A stretch of DNA of 64,000 nucleotides. Origin: an uncultured Christensenella sp. (GTDB taxonomy: Bacteria > Bacillota > Clostridia > Christensenellales > Borkfalkiaceae). Positions 40,926-49,764 of the stretch are shown here, piece after piece. The notes under the pieces were generated by a model. That model saw only the letters and a program-made list of their open reading frames with translations, was not told the DNA's origin and searched no databases. Within the stretch, counting starts at the first letter, position 1. Each line of letters starts with the position of its first letter. The stretch spans positions 213,862 to 277,861 of the forward strand of contig CAJTOY010000002.1 of assembly GCA_910578195.1 (NCBI GenBank), read 5' to 3'. Position numbers and translations under genes: made by a program.

Positions 40926-42371
40926 ATGAAAGCCAGAATCAAAGAATTTTTCTATCAGTCGTTCAGACCGAGGAACGCCGCGGATTACAAAAAATTATTC
41001 AAAAAAAACGGGACTGCCGTTTATCCGTGGTTCTACCTCAGAGTTTTTGCCGTGCTTACAATCGTTTTCGTTTTGTACGCGGTGATAAACGCGACCATGC
41101 CCGGCGCGGGCGATTGGGAAACTTTCTATTTCGTCGGCGGCGCGTTTATGGACTTCGCGCTGTTGGCGCTTTTATACGAACTTTATCCTTATGACGACTT
41201 GTCTGTTTTCAAGCTCGCCGCGGTATGCATTATCGGCGGAAGCTTCGCCGACTTAATCAGCGCGTTCATGTACCACTTCCACAGTCACGACACCCTTTTA
41301 AACGGCTGGAAGCTTGCGGCAATAGCGGGCGTGGGCGAGGAAATAGCGAAGGCAATCCCCGCGATAGTCTGCATTTTGATTTTAAAAAAGAAAGACAACC
41401 CGCTTGCGGGCTTTTTAATCGGCGCGGCGGTCGGAACGTGGTTTTCGGTCACCGAAAACGCGAGCTATATCCACACTTACCCCTTCTATTTATCGGTGCT
41501 GACCGCTGCGGGCCGGGCGTTCGGCTGTATGTTTTCGCACGCGGTCTGGACGGCGCTGATATGTCGGGCGTTCTGCAAGTTCCGCCGCCCGTACATAAAT
41601 TTCAAGTTTTACGGCGTGGTTTTATTCTGTATGGCGATGCACTTCTGCATCGATATGCCCCTCTGGGATTACCCCGCCGCGCTCGTTGCGGAAGCCGCCG
41701 CGTGCGGCATAGCCACCTTTATATACGGGGTTTGGGCAATTTACTCCGAGCGCACGGTCAAAGCCGAAGAGACCGAGCGGGTGCCGTTCACAAAGCTGCA
41801 CAAGGCAAATCTGTCCGCCGTCGGCTTCATAGCCGCGCTGTGCGTTCTGCTTATCGCGTTTTCCGCGGTGTTCGACACGACGAGCTATAAAAAGACGGTC
41901 TACGCAACAATCGACGAATTTATAAGTTACGCGCAAAACGGCTATGCGATTGCGCCCGACCGCGAGCGGGAGTTCGACGAAAATTACGAAAACTATTTCG
42001 CGTGTTACAGGGACGGAGAGCTTGTTTCGGCGAGGCAGCGCGTCCCCGCGGAAGGCTTTATTTACGAATACCGCTACTCCTTGACCGAGGAAGAGGACGA
42101 AAAGAAAATGAGCTTTACCTCGGTCGCGGTAGTAACCGAAACGGACGGCGAAGAAACCTGCTATGAGCCTATTTTGCTGGGCGACGACGTCGTTTACTAC
42201 AACATTAATCCCGAACTCGAAAATTGCGGCTTAACCGTCAAGGACGGCAAAGTGACCGTCAAGAAGTATTTCGACAGACTGTCCGTGCCGACAATGGTTT
42301 TGCTGGGTCTGATTTCCGCGACAGCGGTCTGCGGAACGGCGGTATACATAATAAAGCGCCGTACGGTTTAA
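40926..42371 (+). CDS. PrsW-family membrane protease with extra C-terminal domain
   Basis: 481 residues. Seven to eight membrane helices in the first 320 residues with the PrsW motifs GVGEEIAKAIP, GAAVGTWFSVTENASY and the helix with MHFCID. A soluble C-terminal domain of about 130 residues and a final membrane helix follow. PrsW proteases cleave anti-sigma factors; no sigma/anti-sigma pair is adjacent, so the target is unknown. The stop codon sits in the loop of the terminator. Confidence 0.85.
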   Translation: MKARIKEFFYQSFRPRNAADYKKLFKKNGTAVYPWFYLRVFAVLTIVFVLYAVINATMPGAGDWETFYFVGGAFMDFALLALLYELYPYDDLSVFKLAAVCIIGGSFADLISAFMYHFHSHDTLLNGWKLAAIAGVGEEIAKAIPAIVCILILKKKDNPLAGFLIGAAVGTWFSVTENASYIHTYPFYLSVLTAAGRAFGCMFSHAVWTALICRAFCKFRRPYINFKFYGVVLFCMAMHFCIDMPLWDYPAALVAEAAACGIATFIYGVWAIYSERTVKAEETERVPFTKLHKANLSAVGFIAALCVLLIAFSAVFDTTSYKKTVYATIDEFISYAQNGYAIAPDREREFDENYENYFACYRDGELVSARQRVPAEGFIYEYRYSLTEEEDEKKMSFTSVAVVTETDGEETCYEPILLGDDVVYYNINPELENCGLTVKDGKVTVKKYFDRLSVPTMVLLGLISATAVCGTAVYIIKRRTV

Positions 42372-42385
42372 CCGTACGGCGCTTT
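42353..42385. terminator. Terminator overlapping the PrsW stop codon
   Basis: 16-bp arms (42353-42368 and 42370-42385) form a near-perfect palindrome, AAAGCGCC outward; serves both convergent genes. Confidence 0.75.
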
Positions 42386-42389
42386 CAAT

Positions 42390-42860
42390 TTAAAAATCGT
42401 CGTCGTCCTCGTCATCGAAGTCCTCGTCGTCGAGGTCGGCAAGCGGGTCGTCGTCGAAGAAGTCGTCGTCGGAATTTTCCTCCTCTTCCTCCATCTCCGC
42501 TTCGAGCTCCTCTTGCAGAGTTTCGTCGTCTATGGTAAGGTCGCCGTCCTCTTCGTCGTCGAGGTAGTTCTTCCACTCCTCGTCCTTTTCGATGTCAACC
42601 TCTTCTTCGTCTTCATACTCGCTTTCTTTCTTACACGCATCGCAGACCTTTTCGCCGTAACGGACGAGGTTCACGCCGCAGACGGGGCAAAGCTCGCCCT
42701 GTTCACCCTCGGCTTCGAGCTCCTCGAAAACCTCGTCGTCGAGGTCGGCGAACTGCAATCTGTTGCCCTTCAACTCGGCAATGCACACGTCGCAATATTC
42801 CTGCTTTTCCTCGTCGATATAATTCAATTCACATCTCGGACATTTTACATATCTGACCAT
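42390..42860 (-). CDS. Zinc-ribbon protein with long acidic tail
   Basis: 156 residues from the ATG at 42860, six bases after GGAG. Two CxxC zinc ribbons: YVKCPRCELNYI with YCDVC, and LCPVCGVNL with VCDACKK. The last 70 residues are almost all Asp and Glu. The acidic tail suggests binding to a basic protein or nucleic-acid mimicry; function unknown. Alone in its unit. Confidence 0.75.
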   Translation of the reverse strand: MVRYVKCPRCELNYIDEEKQEYCDVCIAELKGNRLQFADLDDEVFEELEAEGEQGELCPVCGVNLVRYGEKVCDACKKESEYEDEEEVDIEKDEEWKNYLDDEEDGDLTIDDETLQEELEAEMEEEEENSDDDFFDDDPLADLDDEDFDDEDDDDF

Positions 42861-43052
42861 AGTGTTCTCCATATTTCTTTTAATACAGCCTATGCGGGAA
42901 AATCCCTTTATGCAACAGACTGATTGCAATATATTTTCGTGGTAACATTATATTAATATTTGTCGCGTTTGTAAACTAATTTTATAAATATTTTTGCGCA
43001 AATTTTAAGTTTTTTTATATGCGGCAATGCCGCTCACTGCGTTAATATGCGC

Positions 43053-43090
43053 AACCCCCTCGCGCTTATGCGCGAGGGGGTTGTTTTTTT
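43053..43090 (+). terminator. Strong plus-strand terminator without an obvious gene
   Basis: AACCCCCTCGCGC / GCGCGAGGGGGTT (13 bp, loop TTAT) followed by seven Ts on the plus strand only. The plus-strand gene before it ended 680 bases upstream at its own terminator. A TTGTCG-17-TATAAA promoter at about 42961-42989 could drive a short RNA of about 95 nt that ends here. Confidence 0.5.
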
Positions 43091-45338
43091 ATTCGTTTTC
43101 GCTGTTTTCGTCCTCGTAGACGTTGATGTTTTTATCGTCGGTCGTGTCAACCTTGATGCGCTTTTTGGTGTATTCGGGCAGCTTTTCCTTACGTTTTCTC
43201 ACGATTACGAGAGATACCACAACCGCCGCGGCTATCACTATAAGTCCGCCCGCAACAACGCCGATTATGAAACCGACCTTTGCGCCCGTCGACAAGCCCT
43301 GGAACCAGGTCTTTTCCGCTTCGGGATAAGCTTGCAGATAGGTCGTCTTTAAGTGGTTGCCGTAAGCTTCGGCGTCGGCTTCGTTCATTTGACCGAGCAC
43401 CGAATAATAGTAATCGCGTCTGTTCGCCGCAACTTTCTCGCCGTTTACCTCTTTGGGAGGAGCGAAGTACCAATCCCCGTCTTCCTTAGCCGCCACGAAC
43501 GCGTCGTAGAGTTCAAGCGATTCTTTCGACCAGTAATAATATTCGCCGTAACCCATTACGTCGACGAACGCTTGCGCAAGCTCGTGTATATACTCGCCGT
43601 CGCCCGTGAAGTATGCGTACTGCAAAGCCTTTTGAAGGTTTTCGTAGACCTTTGCGTCGACTTTCTTTATCGCTTCTTTGACGTTTTCCTGCACTTCGTT
43701 CAATTCCTTGATTTCCGCGTTGGTCATAACGTTGCCGTCGCCGCTGCGCAAATCGCACGCCATTATATAGACGTAGGAAGTCATATTTTCGGTCTGGGTG
43801 GGGAACAGAAGCTGACCGCCGAACAATTCGGGCTTGTACCAGTCGCTCGCGCAGTCGATATCGAGAATTTTAACGCTATCGAACTCGGTGTCCGGTTCGA
43901 CGGGAAGCTTGTTCGCGTCGTAGTCGTCCGCGTCGCCGTCAAAGGCAATTCTGTTTATGTTGTAGCCGTTACCGTCGGTAACCGAATAATATATATAGTT
44001 AGCTTCGGTAAACAGAAGCGTGGGCTTTTTGTCGCCCTTGATTATATAATAGGTGTTTGCGTTGTCGGGGGAAATTATTATTTCGCCGTCGGCGTTGACT
44101 CCCGCCTTGACAAAGCCGTTATCGTCGGCGTAAATTACGTTGGTAAGGTTTTTGTCGTCGTCGAAAAGATAGGTGTAATCGCCCGCGTTCGACGCGTCGA
44201 CCAAAACAACGCTTCTGCCGTTTGCGGAGGTTACCGTATCCCACGAGGAAGCAAGCAGTTCTTCGTCAACCTTTACCGAGTACATAGAGGTGCTGAACCC
44301 CGATACCGCGCGGGTGTACATGAGCACGCCGTCCTGATAGCGGGTTACCGCATAGGTGCTCGCCCTGCCGACCGCCTTGTCCGCGTCGGGATTGTTGAAA
44401 ACCGTCTTTTCGTCGGCTTCGCCGATACCGTCTAAAACGAGAGTGCCGCAGTTGACGTATTTGGGGTCTTTCGCGGGGTCGTAGCCGTCCTCGGAGGTCT
44501 TGTAAACTTCCTTGAAGTATTCGCTGTAATCAATCGCGCCCGTGTCGTAGGTGCGCTTCGCGTCAGCCGTTACGGTGTAAACCTGATTGTATTTCGAGGT
44601 TGAGTTGAGCATGAAGTCGGTGACTTTCATGGTGTAGAACACGCGGGGGTTGGTCACGTCGGTCTTGTCGAACACGACGCTGTCCGCGTCAACGTTGTAC
44701 GCAAGAAGGGTGTTTTCGCCCGTCTTTGTATTCACCGAGTGAATGTTGGTGTACTTCGAACCGTTGTTGAAATAGTCCTCTTCCTTAGCAACGTACATAA
44801 GATAGACGGTGCCGTCAACCTCTACATAGCGGTACTGTGCGGTCGCGTCGGTAAGCTGGACGTAATAGCTTTTCATTGTGCCCGTGCCGTCGAGCTTTGT
44901 ACTCTTGAAATCGAGGTTGGAATTTAAAGTTTCACCATCGCTGTTTTTATCGGTCGAGGGCGTCGAGTAATAGACGTAATCGCCGTAGACGTAAATGCCC
45001 GCGTCGTTGTTGCCCGAGTAGGCAATGTTGGGAACTACGGTCTGGACGGACGAATATTTTCTCGCTTCGAAATCGGTCTTGGAAATGCGCATAATCGCGC
45101 CCTTTACGACCGAGCCGAAGGTATTGTCGGCGGTGTTCGCCTCTTTACCGTTTATAAAGTAAATATAACCGCCCTTTTCTACGGCAAAGCCGCCGTTTGA
45201 CACCGCCTTGTCGGTCGTGGAAACGTAATCGAGGGGCTTTGATTTGTGATAACCGCTGCACGCCGAGACAAGGAAAAGCCCGAGCGAGATAGCCGCCGCG
45301 GCGGAAAAACATATGATTTTAGTGATAATCTTGCGCAT
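43089..45338 (-). CDS. Large lipoprotein with beta-propeller-like repeats and C-terminal membrane helix
   Basis: 749 residues from the ATG at 45338, six bases after GGAG. Signal peptide with lipobox LVSAC near residue 31. The exposed part is rich in tyrosine and repeated GYIYFINGK / GDYVYYSTP / ANYIYYSVTDG strands, like DUF5050 or WD-type sensor propellers. A C-terminal helix (VGFIIGVVAGGLIVIAAAVVVSLVIV) and basic tail give a second anchor. Function unknown; possibly surface sensing. Confidence 0.75.
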   Translation of the reverse strand: MRKIITKIICFSAAAAISLGLFLVSACSGYHKSKPLDYVSTTDKAVSNGGFAVEKGGYIYFINGKEANTADNTFGSVVKGAIMRISKTDFEARKYSSVQTVVPNIAYSGNNDAGIYVYGDYVYYSTPSTDKNSDGETLNSNLDFKSTKLDGTGTMKSYYVQLTDATAQYRYVEVDGTVYLMYVAKEEDYFNNGSKYTNIHSVNTKTGENTLLAYNVDADSVVFDKTDVTNPRVFYTMKVTDFMLNSTSKYNQVYTVTADAKRTYDTGAIDYSEYFKEVYKTSEDGYDPAKDPKYVNCGTLVLDGIGEADEKTVFNNPDADKAVGRASTYAVTRYQDGVLMYTRAVSGFSTSMYSVKVDEELLASSWDTVTSANGRSVVLVDASNAGDYTYLFDDDKNLTNVIYADDNGFVKAGVNADGEIIISPDNANTYYIIKGDKKPTLLFTEANYIYYSVTDGNGYNINRIAFDGDADDYDANKLPVEPDTEFDSVKILDIDCASDWYKPELFGGQLLFPTQTENMTSYVYIMACDLRSGDGNVMTNAEIKELNEVQENVKEAIKKVDAKVYENLQKALQYAYFTGDGEYIHELAQAFVDVMGYGEYYYWSKESLELYDAFVAAKEDGDWYFAPPKEVNGEKVAANRRDYYYSVLGQMNEADAEAYGNHLKTTYLQAYPEAEKTWFQGLSTGAKVGFIIGVVAGGLIVIAAAVVVSLVIVRKRKEKLPEYTKKRIKVDTTDDKNINVYEDENSENE

Positions 45339-45467
45339 ATTAAACTCCAAACGAAGTTGATGATTATAATTTTCGTTTTTTAGCTTTTTTTATTATATAC
45401 TAATCGGAAAGTTTAAGCAATAAATTTCGGCTGGATTTTAACGAAAATTTCTTAAAAGGAGGCTTTT

Positions 45468-45662
45468 ATTACGGAAAAATTCGCACTGTTGAACTTATTA
45501 CAAGCGCTGAACACGATTTCACCCCCGTCGAAGGGCAATAAAGAGACTGCCGCCGAAGAACAAGCGCCGCCCGAGCCCGCGAAAACCGACGGCTACAACG
45601 CCATGGCAAGCGTGCTCGAACGGCACGAACAAATTGCAAACAGAGTCCGCGCGAAAAATTAG
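45468..45662 (+). CDS. 64-residue small protein with apparent ATT start
   Basis: An open frame with backbone-like codons follows AAAAGGAGG. The only candidate starts near it are ATT (45468, five bases after GGAGG) or ACG (45471). Reading from ATT gives (M)TEKFALLNLLQALNTIS, then a Glu/Pro-rich stretch and a C-terminal helix ending RVRAKN. The next in-frame ATG is at codon 46. ATT starts are rare but known. Ends at a perfect terminator shared with pfp. Confidence 0.5.
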   Translation: MTEKFALLNLLQALNTISPPSKGNKETAAEEQAPPEPAKTDGYNAMASVLERHEQIANRVRAKN

Positions 45663-45690
45663 AACGCCCGCGGCGGAACCGCGGGCGTTT
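45663..45690. terminator. Terminator between small ORF and pfp
   Basis: 11-bp stem AACGCCCGCGG / CCGCGGGCGTT, loop CGGAA; T-rich on plus strand. Confidence 0.8.
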
Positions 45691-45694
45691 GCCC

Positions 45695-46924
45695 TTATTT
45701 CTTTGCGTGAAGTCTTACGTGGCGGGGAAGTCCGTTAACCCAAAGCGGGGTAATCTCCGCTTGTATGAGCGGCAGTATATAATGGACAAGCTCGGGCTTG
45801 ACGTTCGTTCCGTCCTCGGTTATCCATTCGAGGGGCACCTTCTTTTCCACGTTCGCGATATCGTGTACGTCCGCAACTTCGGTTATACACATATACGGGT
45901 CGTCGGAAACGCGCTTTAAGGTTATGACTATGCCCGTCTTGCCCTCGAACGCCGCCTTGACGCCCGCGCCGCCGCAGTTGAACGCTTCGGTCACGTCAAT
46001 TCGCGCCTGTATGTGCGCGGCGCAGCGTTGAAGTGACGAAAGCTCGATTGCCCTCGTCTTTACCCCGTATTTCTCGGCGACCTTGCCCGCAAGGAAGCGC
46101 GCCGTGCCCGCAAGCTGTTTATGCCCGAACGCGTCCACGTAGTCGACGTGGTCGGAAAGCTCGCAGACATATCTGCCGTCGGCGCTTTTCACGCCTTCGG
46201 AAACCGCGATTACTATCGAGCGGTTTTCCTTCAAAAGCTCGCCCATTCTTGCGACGAATTTATCGACGTCGAACACCTTTTCGGGAAGATAAATGTCGTC
46301 CACACCCTCGCAGTCCTCGCCCTTAGCCAGCGCGCACGCCGCGGTCAGCCAGCCCGCGTTTCTGCCCATGACCTCTATCACCGACACCACGGGGTAGTCG
46401 TAGACAAGCCCGTCGCGGATAATTTCCTTTGTGGTCGCCGCAATGTATTTCGCCGCGCTGCCGTAGCCCGGCGTGTGGTCGGTTATAGCCAAATCGTTAT
46501 CTATCGTCTTGGGCACGCCGACGAAGCGAATGGGGCTGTTTATCTTCTTGCCGTAGTCGGTGAGGCGCATAATCGTATCCATGGAATCGTTGCCGCCGAT
46601 ATAGAAAAAAGCGAAAATTTCAAGCTCGTTCAAAATCTTGAAAATCTTTTCGTAGACGTCCTCATGCCCCTTTATGTCGGGAAGCTTATAACGGCACGAC
46701 CCCAAAAAGGACGAAGGCGTTCTCTTTAAAAGGTCCATATCGAGGTCGTTTTTAATTCGCGAAGATAGGTCGACGACGTCCTTGTCGAGAAGCCCCTTTA
46801 TGCCGTGAACCATTCCGTAAACTATGTCGGCGCCTCTGTCCTTGGCGGTTTTAAAAACGCCGAGAAGGCTCGAATTTATTACGGCAGTGGGTCCGCCCGA
46901 CTGTCCGACGATTACATTTTTCAT
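45695..46924 (-). CDS. pfp: Pyrophosphate-type 6-phosphofructokinase
   Basis: 409 residues. GQSGGPTAVIN at the N-terminus. The phosphoryl-donor site reads YIGGNDSMDT and the substrate motif PKTIDND; a lysine there is the mark of pyrophosphate-dependent enzymes. MGRNAGWLTA follows. Reversible glycolytic step at fructose 6-phosphate. Single gene. Confidence 0.9.
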   Translation of the reverse strand: MKNVIVGQSGGPTAVINSSLLGVFKTAKDRGADIVYGMVHGIKGLLDKDVVDLSSRIKNDLDMDLLKRTPSSFLGSCRYKLPDIKGHEDVYEKIFKILNELEIFAFFYIGGNDSMDTIMRLTDYGKKINSPIRFVGVPKTIDNDLAITDHTPGYGSAAKYIAATTKEIIRDGLVYDYPVVSVIEVMGRNAGWLTAACALAKGEDCEGVDDIYLPEKVFDVDKFVARMGELLKENRSIVIAVSEGVKSADGRYVCELSDHVDYVDAFGHKQLAGTARFLAGKVAEKYGVKTRAIELSSLQRCAAHIQARIDVTEAFNCGGAGVKAAFEGKTGIVITLKRVSDDPYMCITEVADVHDIANVEKKVPLEWITEDGTNVKPELVHYILPLIQAEITPLWVNGLPRHVRLHAKK

Positions 46925-47007
46925 TAATTATTCCCCTTTGGATAAATTCTTTTTTTATTATATAACAACGAAGTGTAAAAATCAATAAAAAAATGAAAAA
47001 TTTTCGC

Positions 47008-47034
47008 AAAAAAATACCCCGCTTGAAGCGGGGC
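47008..47034 (-). terminator. Terminator of the small lipoprotein gene
   Basis: Minus strand stem around CCCCGCT / AGCGGGG followed by ATTTTTTT. Confidence 0.8.
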
Positions 47035-47040
47035 TTTTGT

Positions 47041-47481
47041 TTATGCGTTTTTGAAAATGTTCTTTGCGTCGAGTAAACCTACCAAAAGTAAGCAGTCGCC
47101 GTTTATCTTCTCGTCGGCTTTCGCCTTGTCGTACATCGCGGTGTCCTTGCTGCCGTCCTCATTTTCAACGGTCAGGAAATCTTTGAGCTCGCCCGCCGAA
47201 GGGAATTTGAGAACGATTGCCGTACCTGAATCGGCAAGCGAAAGCTTTGAAGCGATAATAACCTCCCAGTTCTCCGCTTCCTTAATCTGGTCGTCGGTCA
47301 GTCCGAGCAATACAAGCGCGCTTTTCGCCTTTTCATTTTCCTTAACGGTAGCGGTGCTTACAGTGTAACCCGCGTCCTCGTAAGCTTTTTTAATTTTGTT
47401 TGCCTTGCTGCAACCGCTCAGCGCGAACGCGAGAACGACCACGAGCATTGCCGTAAAGAGTGCCGTGATAACCTTTTTCAT
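47041..47481 (-). CDS. Small lipoprotein of unknown function
   Basis: 146 residues. Signal peptide KKVITALFTAMLVVVLAFALSGC with lipobox ALSGC (cysteine 24). The rest is a small alpha/beta domain with no recognised family, containing NKIKKAYEDAGYTVS. Anchored outside the membrane. Between rpsI and pfp with its own terminator. Confidence 0.8.
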   Translation of the reverse strand: MKKVITALFTAMLVVVLAFALSGCSKANKIKKAYEDAGYTVSTATVKENEKAKSALVLLGLTDDQIKEAENWEVIIASKLSLADSGTAIVLKFPSAGELKDFLTVENEDGSKDTAMYDKAKADEKINGDCLLLVGLLDAKNIFKNA

Positions 47482-47540
47482 AACATACCTCCGAATATTT
47501 CTTTATTCTATTATATTACGTTTTTTTTCAATGTCAAGAG

Positions 47541-47571
47541 AAAAATAAAAGATGCGCATAAAACGCATCTT
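47541..47571 (-). terminator. rpsI terminator
   Basis: AGATGCG / CGCATCT with TTTATTTTT on the minus strand. Confidence 0.8.
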
Positions 47572-47579
47572 TGTATTTT

Positions 47580-47993
47580 TTATCTCTTCGAGAACTGAGG
47601 AGCGCGGCGCGCTTTCTTCAAGCCGTACTTCTTTCTTTCCTTGACGCGAGGGTCGCGGGTTAAGAAGCCTTCTTTTTTGAGCGCGGGGCGGCAACCCTCT
47701 TCCGCTTGCAGCAATGCGCGGGCAATGCCGAGACGGATAGCGTTTGCCTGTCCGGTGTAACCGCCGCCGTAAACGTTGACGAGCACATCGTATTTGCCTT
47801 CTACGCCCAAAAGGGTAAGGGGCTGTTTAACTACATACTGCAAAACGCCCTGAGGAAAATAATCCTCGAAAGCTCTGTCGTTTATTTCTATAACTCCCGT
47901 TCCGGCGGGAACAAGACGTACGCGGGCGATTGCCTTTTTACGTCTGCCGGTTCCCCAGAATTGAAGCTTTTTCTTTAAATTAGCCTTTGCCAT
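47580..47993 (-). CDS. rpsI: Ribosomal protein S9
   Basis: 137 residues, all S9 landmarks: FWGTGRRKKAIARVRLVPG-type start (here RLVPAGTG), GGYTGQANAIRLGIARALL, and the C-terminal RDPRVKERKKYGLKKARRAPQFSKR. Small ribosomal subunit. Cotranscribed with rplM, 22 bases downstream of it. Confidence 0.98.
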   Translation of the reverse strand: MAKANLKKKLQFWGTGRRKKAIARVRLVPAGTGVIEINDRAFEDYFPQGVLQYVVKQPLTLLGVEGKYDVLVNVYGGGYTGQANAIRLGIARALLQAEEGCRPALKKEGFLTRDPRVKERKKYGLKKARRAPQFSKR

Positions 47994-48015
47994 AAATTAA
48001 CCTCTTCCTCTTACC

Positions 48016-48447
48016 TTAATATAATTTGAGTTCTTCGGGCTTCTGTGCCGCGTGGTTGTGTTCCGCGCCCTTGTAAACGCGAAGCTTCTTAATCATATCT
48101 CTGCCGAGAGAATTCTTGGGAAGCATACCCCTTACGGCTTCATAAACGGCGAGGTCGCTCTTTTCGGCAAGCATCTTCTTGTAGGATATCTCTTTAAGTC
48201 CGCCGATATAACCGGTGTGGTACCTATAAAACTTATCATCAAGCTTCTTGCCCGTAAGAACAACTTTGTCGCTGTTTAACACGATTACGAAGTCGCCTGT
48301 GTCTACGTTGGGCGTAAACGTGGGCTTATTCTTACCGCGGAGTATGGCAGCCACCTTGGACGCAAGTCTGCCTAAGGGAATGCCCGCGGCGTCTACAACG
48401 TACCACTTTCTTTCAACTGTCTCGGCTTTTGCCATATAGGTTTTCAT
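48016..48447 (-). CDS. rplM: Ribosomal protein L13
   Basis: 143 residues: WYVVDAAGIPLGRLASKVAAILRGKNKPTF, then AVRGMLPKNSLGRDMIKKLRVYKGAEHNHAAQKPE. First gene of the conserved rplM-rpsI pair. AAGGAG ribosome site. Confidence 0.98.
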   Translation of the reverse strand: MKTYMAKAETVERKWYVVDAAGIPLGRLASKVAAILRGKNKPTFTPNVDTGDFVIVLNSDKVVLTGKKLDDKFYRYHTGYIGGLKEISYKKMLAEKSDLAVYEAVRGMLPKNSLGRDMIKKLRVYKGAEHNHAAQKPEELKLY

Positions 48448-48615
48448 TGTTAACTCCTTATAATTAGTTCACAAAATTTGCAAAAACAAATTTATAATAA
48501 TTGTAAAGTATTTTTTTCGCTCGAAGCGTAAACTTATTTTATTATTTTATATAATTTCTGTCAAGTCGTTTTGAGTTGCGTTTACAAAGTTTTTTATAAT
48601 TTTTAAAATATTTTT

Positions 48616-49764
48616 CTATAAGAGTTTTTTATACAGGTTGAAGTACTCTTCCGCTATATCTTCCCAGCCGACGTATACCCGAGAAAGCGCGCCGCCGGCG
48701 GCGCGCTTTCTCTGCGCCTTTTCGGGCGCAGCCAGTATTTTTAAAATTTCGTCCGCCCAGATTTTTTCGTCGTTCGCCCAGACGAAACCGCTTACCTCGT
48801 TTTCAAGCCGCTCCGCCGAACAGCTTCCCTCAATGGTCGCGACGGGCAGAGAATTTGCCGCCGCTTCTAAAATAACTATGCTCGCGTTGTCGAAAACCGA
48901 CGGGAAAAGCAGCACGTCGCACGCGGAATAATAGGAAGCGAGCAGTTTTTTGTCGCTCACCGCGCCGACGAATATGACGTTGTTCTCTATGCCGAGCTTG
49001 CTTGCAAGCCCCCTCAAAGTCTTTTCGTACTCGCCGTTTCCGACGATAACGAACTTAAACTCCCCTCCGCGCTTTTTGACCTCGGATAAAACCCTCAGCG
49101 AAAAATCGACGTTCTTGGTCGCGACAAGTCTGCCGACGTACGCGAACGCAAAAGTTTTATCGAGCCCCAAATCCCCGCGGATTTTCTTTGTGACTTCCGC
49201 GTCCGCGGTTTCGGGGGTCATGCTCGACGCGTTGGGTATTACAAGCACTTTGTCGCAGTGTTCGTATCCGTACTCTCTCAGCGTTTCGACCGTGCCGCGC
49301 GACACCGTGGTTATCGCTCCGCAACCGTTTATGCACTTCATAATGTAGTTCATCATGAACTTTCTCAAAGACTTGCTTTTAAGCCGCTTTTCGAACTCGT
49401 CACGAAACTTCGTGTGCATAGTAAAAACGACGGGCACCGAATACTTGCGCGCAATCTTCAACGCGTATCTGCCGAGCGTGAACGGGCTGTGCAGATGTAT
49501 CACGTCGAAGCCGCCCTTTTTAATGAGCTTTTTAACTCTGCCGTCAAACGCGGGCACCGCCGCGCGGTAATTCCCGTTCGAGCGTACCGAGCGGCAGCGG
49601 TGTATATTTACACCCTCCACCCCGACCCTCTCGGGATAATCGGGAACGAGCAGCTCCATTTCCCCGAAGCCCTTTTCTTTAAACGTGCGGGCGAGCCCCA
49701 CGGCGACCTCGATAGGTCCGTCGAGATTCGGGTAGAAACAGTCCAGAACTTCCAAAACTTTCAT
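48616..49764 (-). CDS. GT4-family glycosyltransferase (diacylglycerol glucosyltransferase-like)
   Basis: 382 residues from the ATG at 49764, which overlaps the stop of the previous gene; a longer reading to 49824 is inside that gene. N-terminal DCFYPNLDGPIEVAVGLAR and HLHSPFTLGRYAL, then the donor-site region FPSVFDNASIVILEAAANSLP. This resembles glycosyltransferases that add glucose to diacylglycerol. Last gene of the cysE operon; with its GT28 neighbour it probably builds a membrane glycolipid. Confidence 0.85.
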   Translation of the reverse strand: MKVLEVLDCFYPNLDGPIEVAVGLARTFKEKGFGEMELLVPDYPERVGVEGVNIHRCRSVRSNGNYRAAVPAFDGRVKKLIKKGGFDVIHLHSPFTLGRYALKIARKYSVPVVFTMHTKFRDEFEKRLKSKSLRKFMMNYIMKCINGCGAITTVSRGTVETLREYGYEHCDKVLVIPNASSMTPETADAEVTKKIRGDLGLDKTFAFAYVGRLVATKNVDFSLRVLSEVKKRGGEFKFVIVGNGEYEKTLRGLASKLGIENNVIFVGAVSDKKLLASYYSACDVLLFPSVFDNASIVILEAAANSLPVATIEGSCSAERLENEVSGFVWANDEKIWADEILKILAAPEKAQRKRAAGGALSRVYVGWEDIAEEYFNLYKKLL

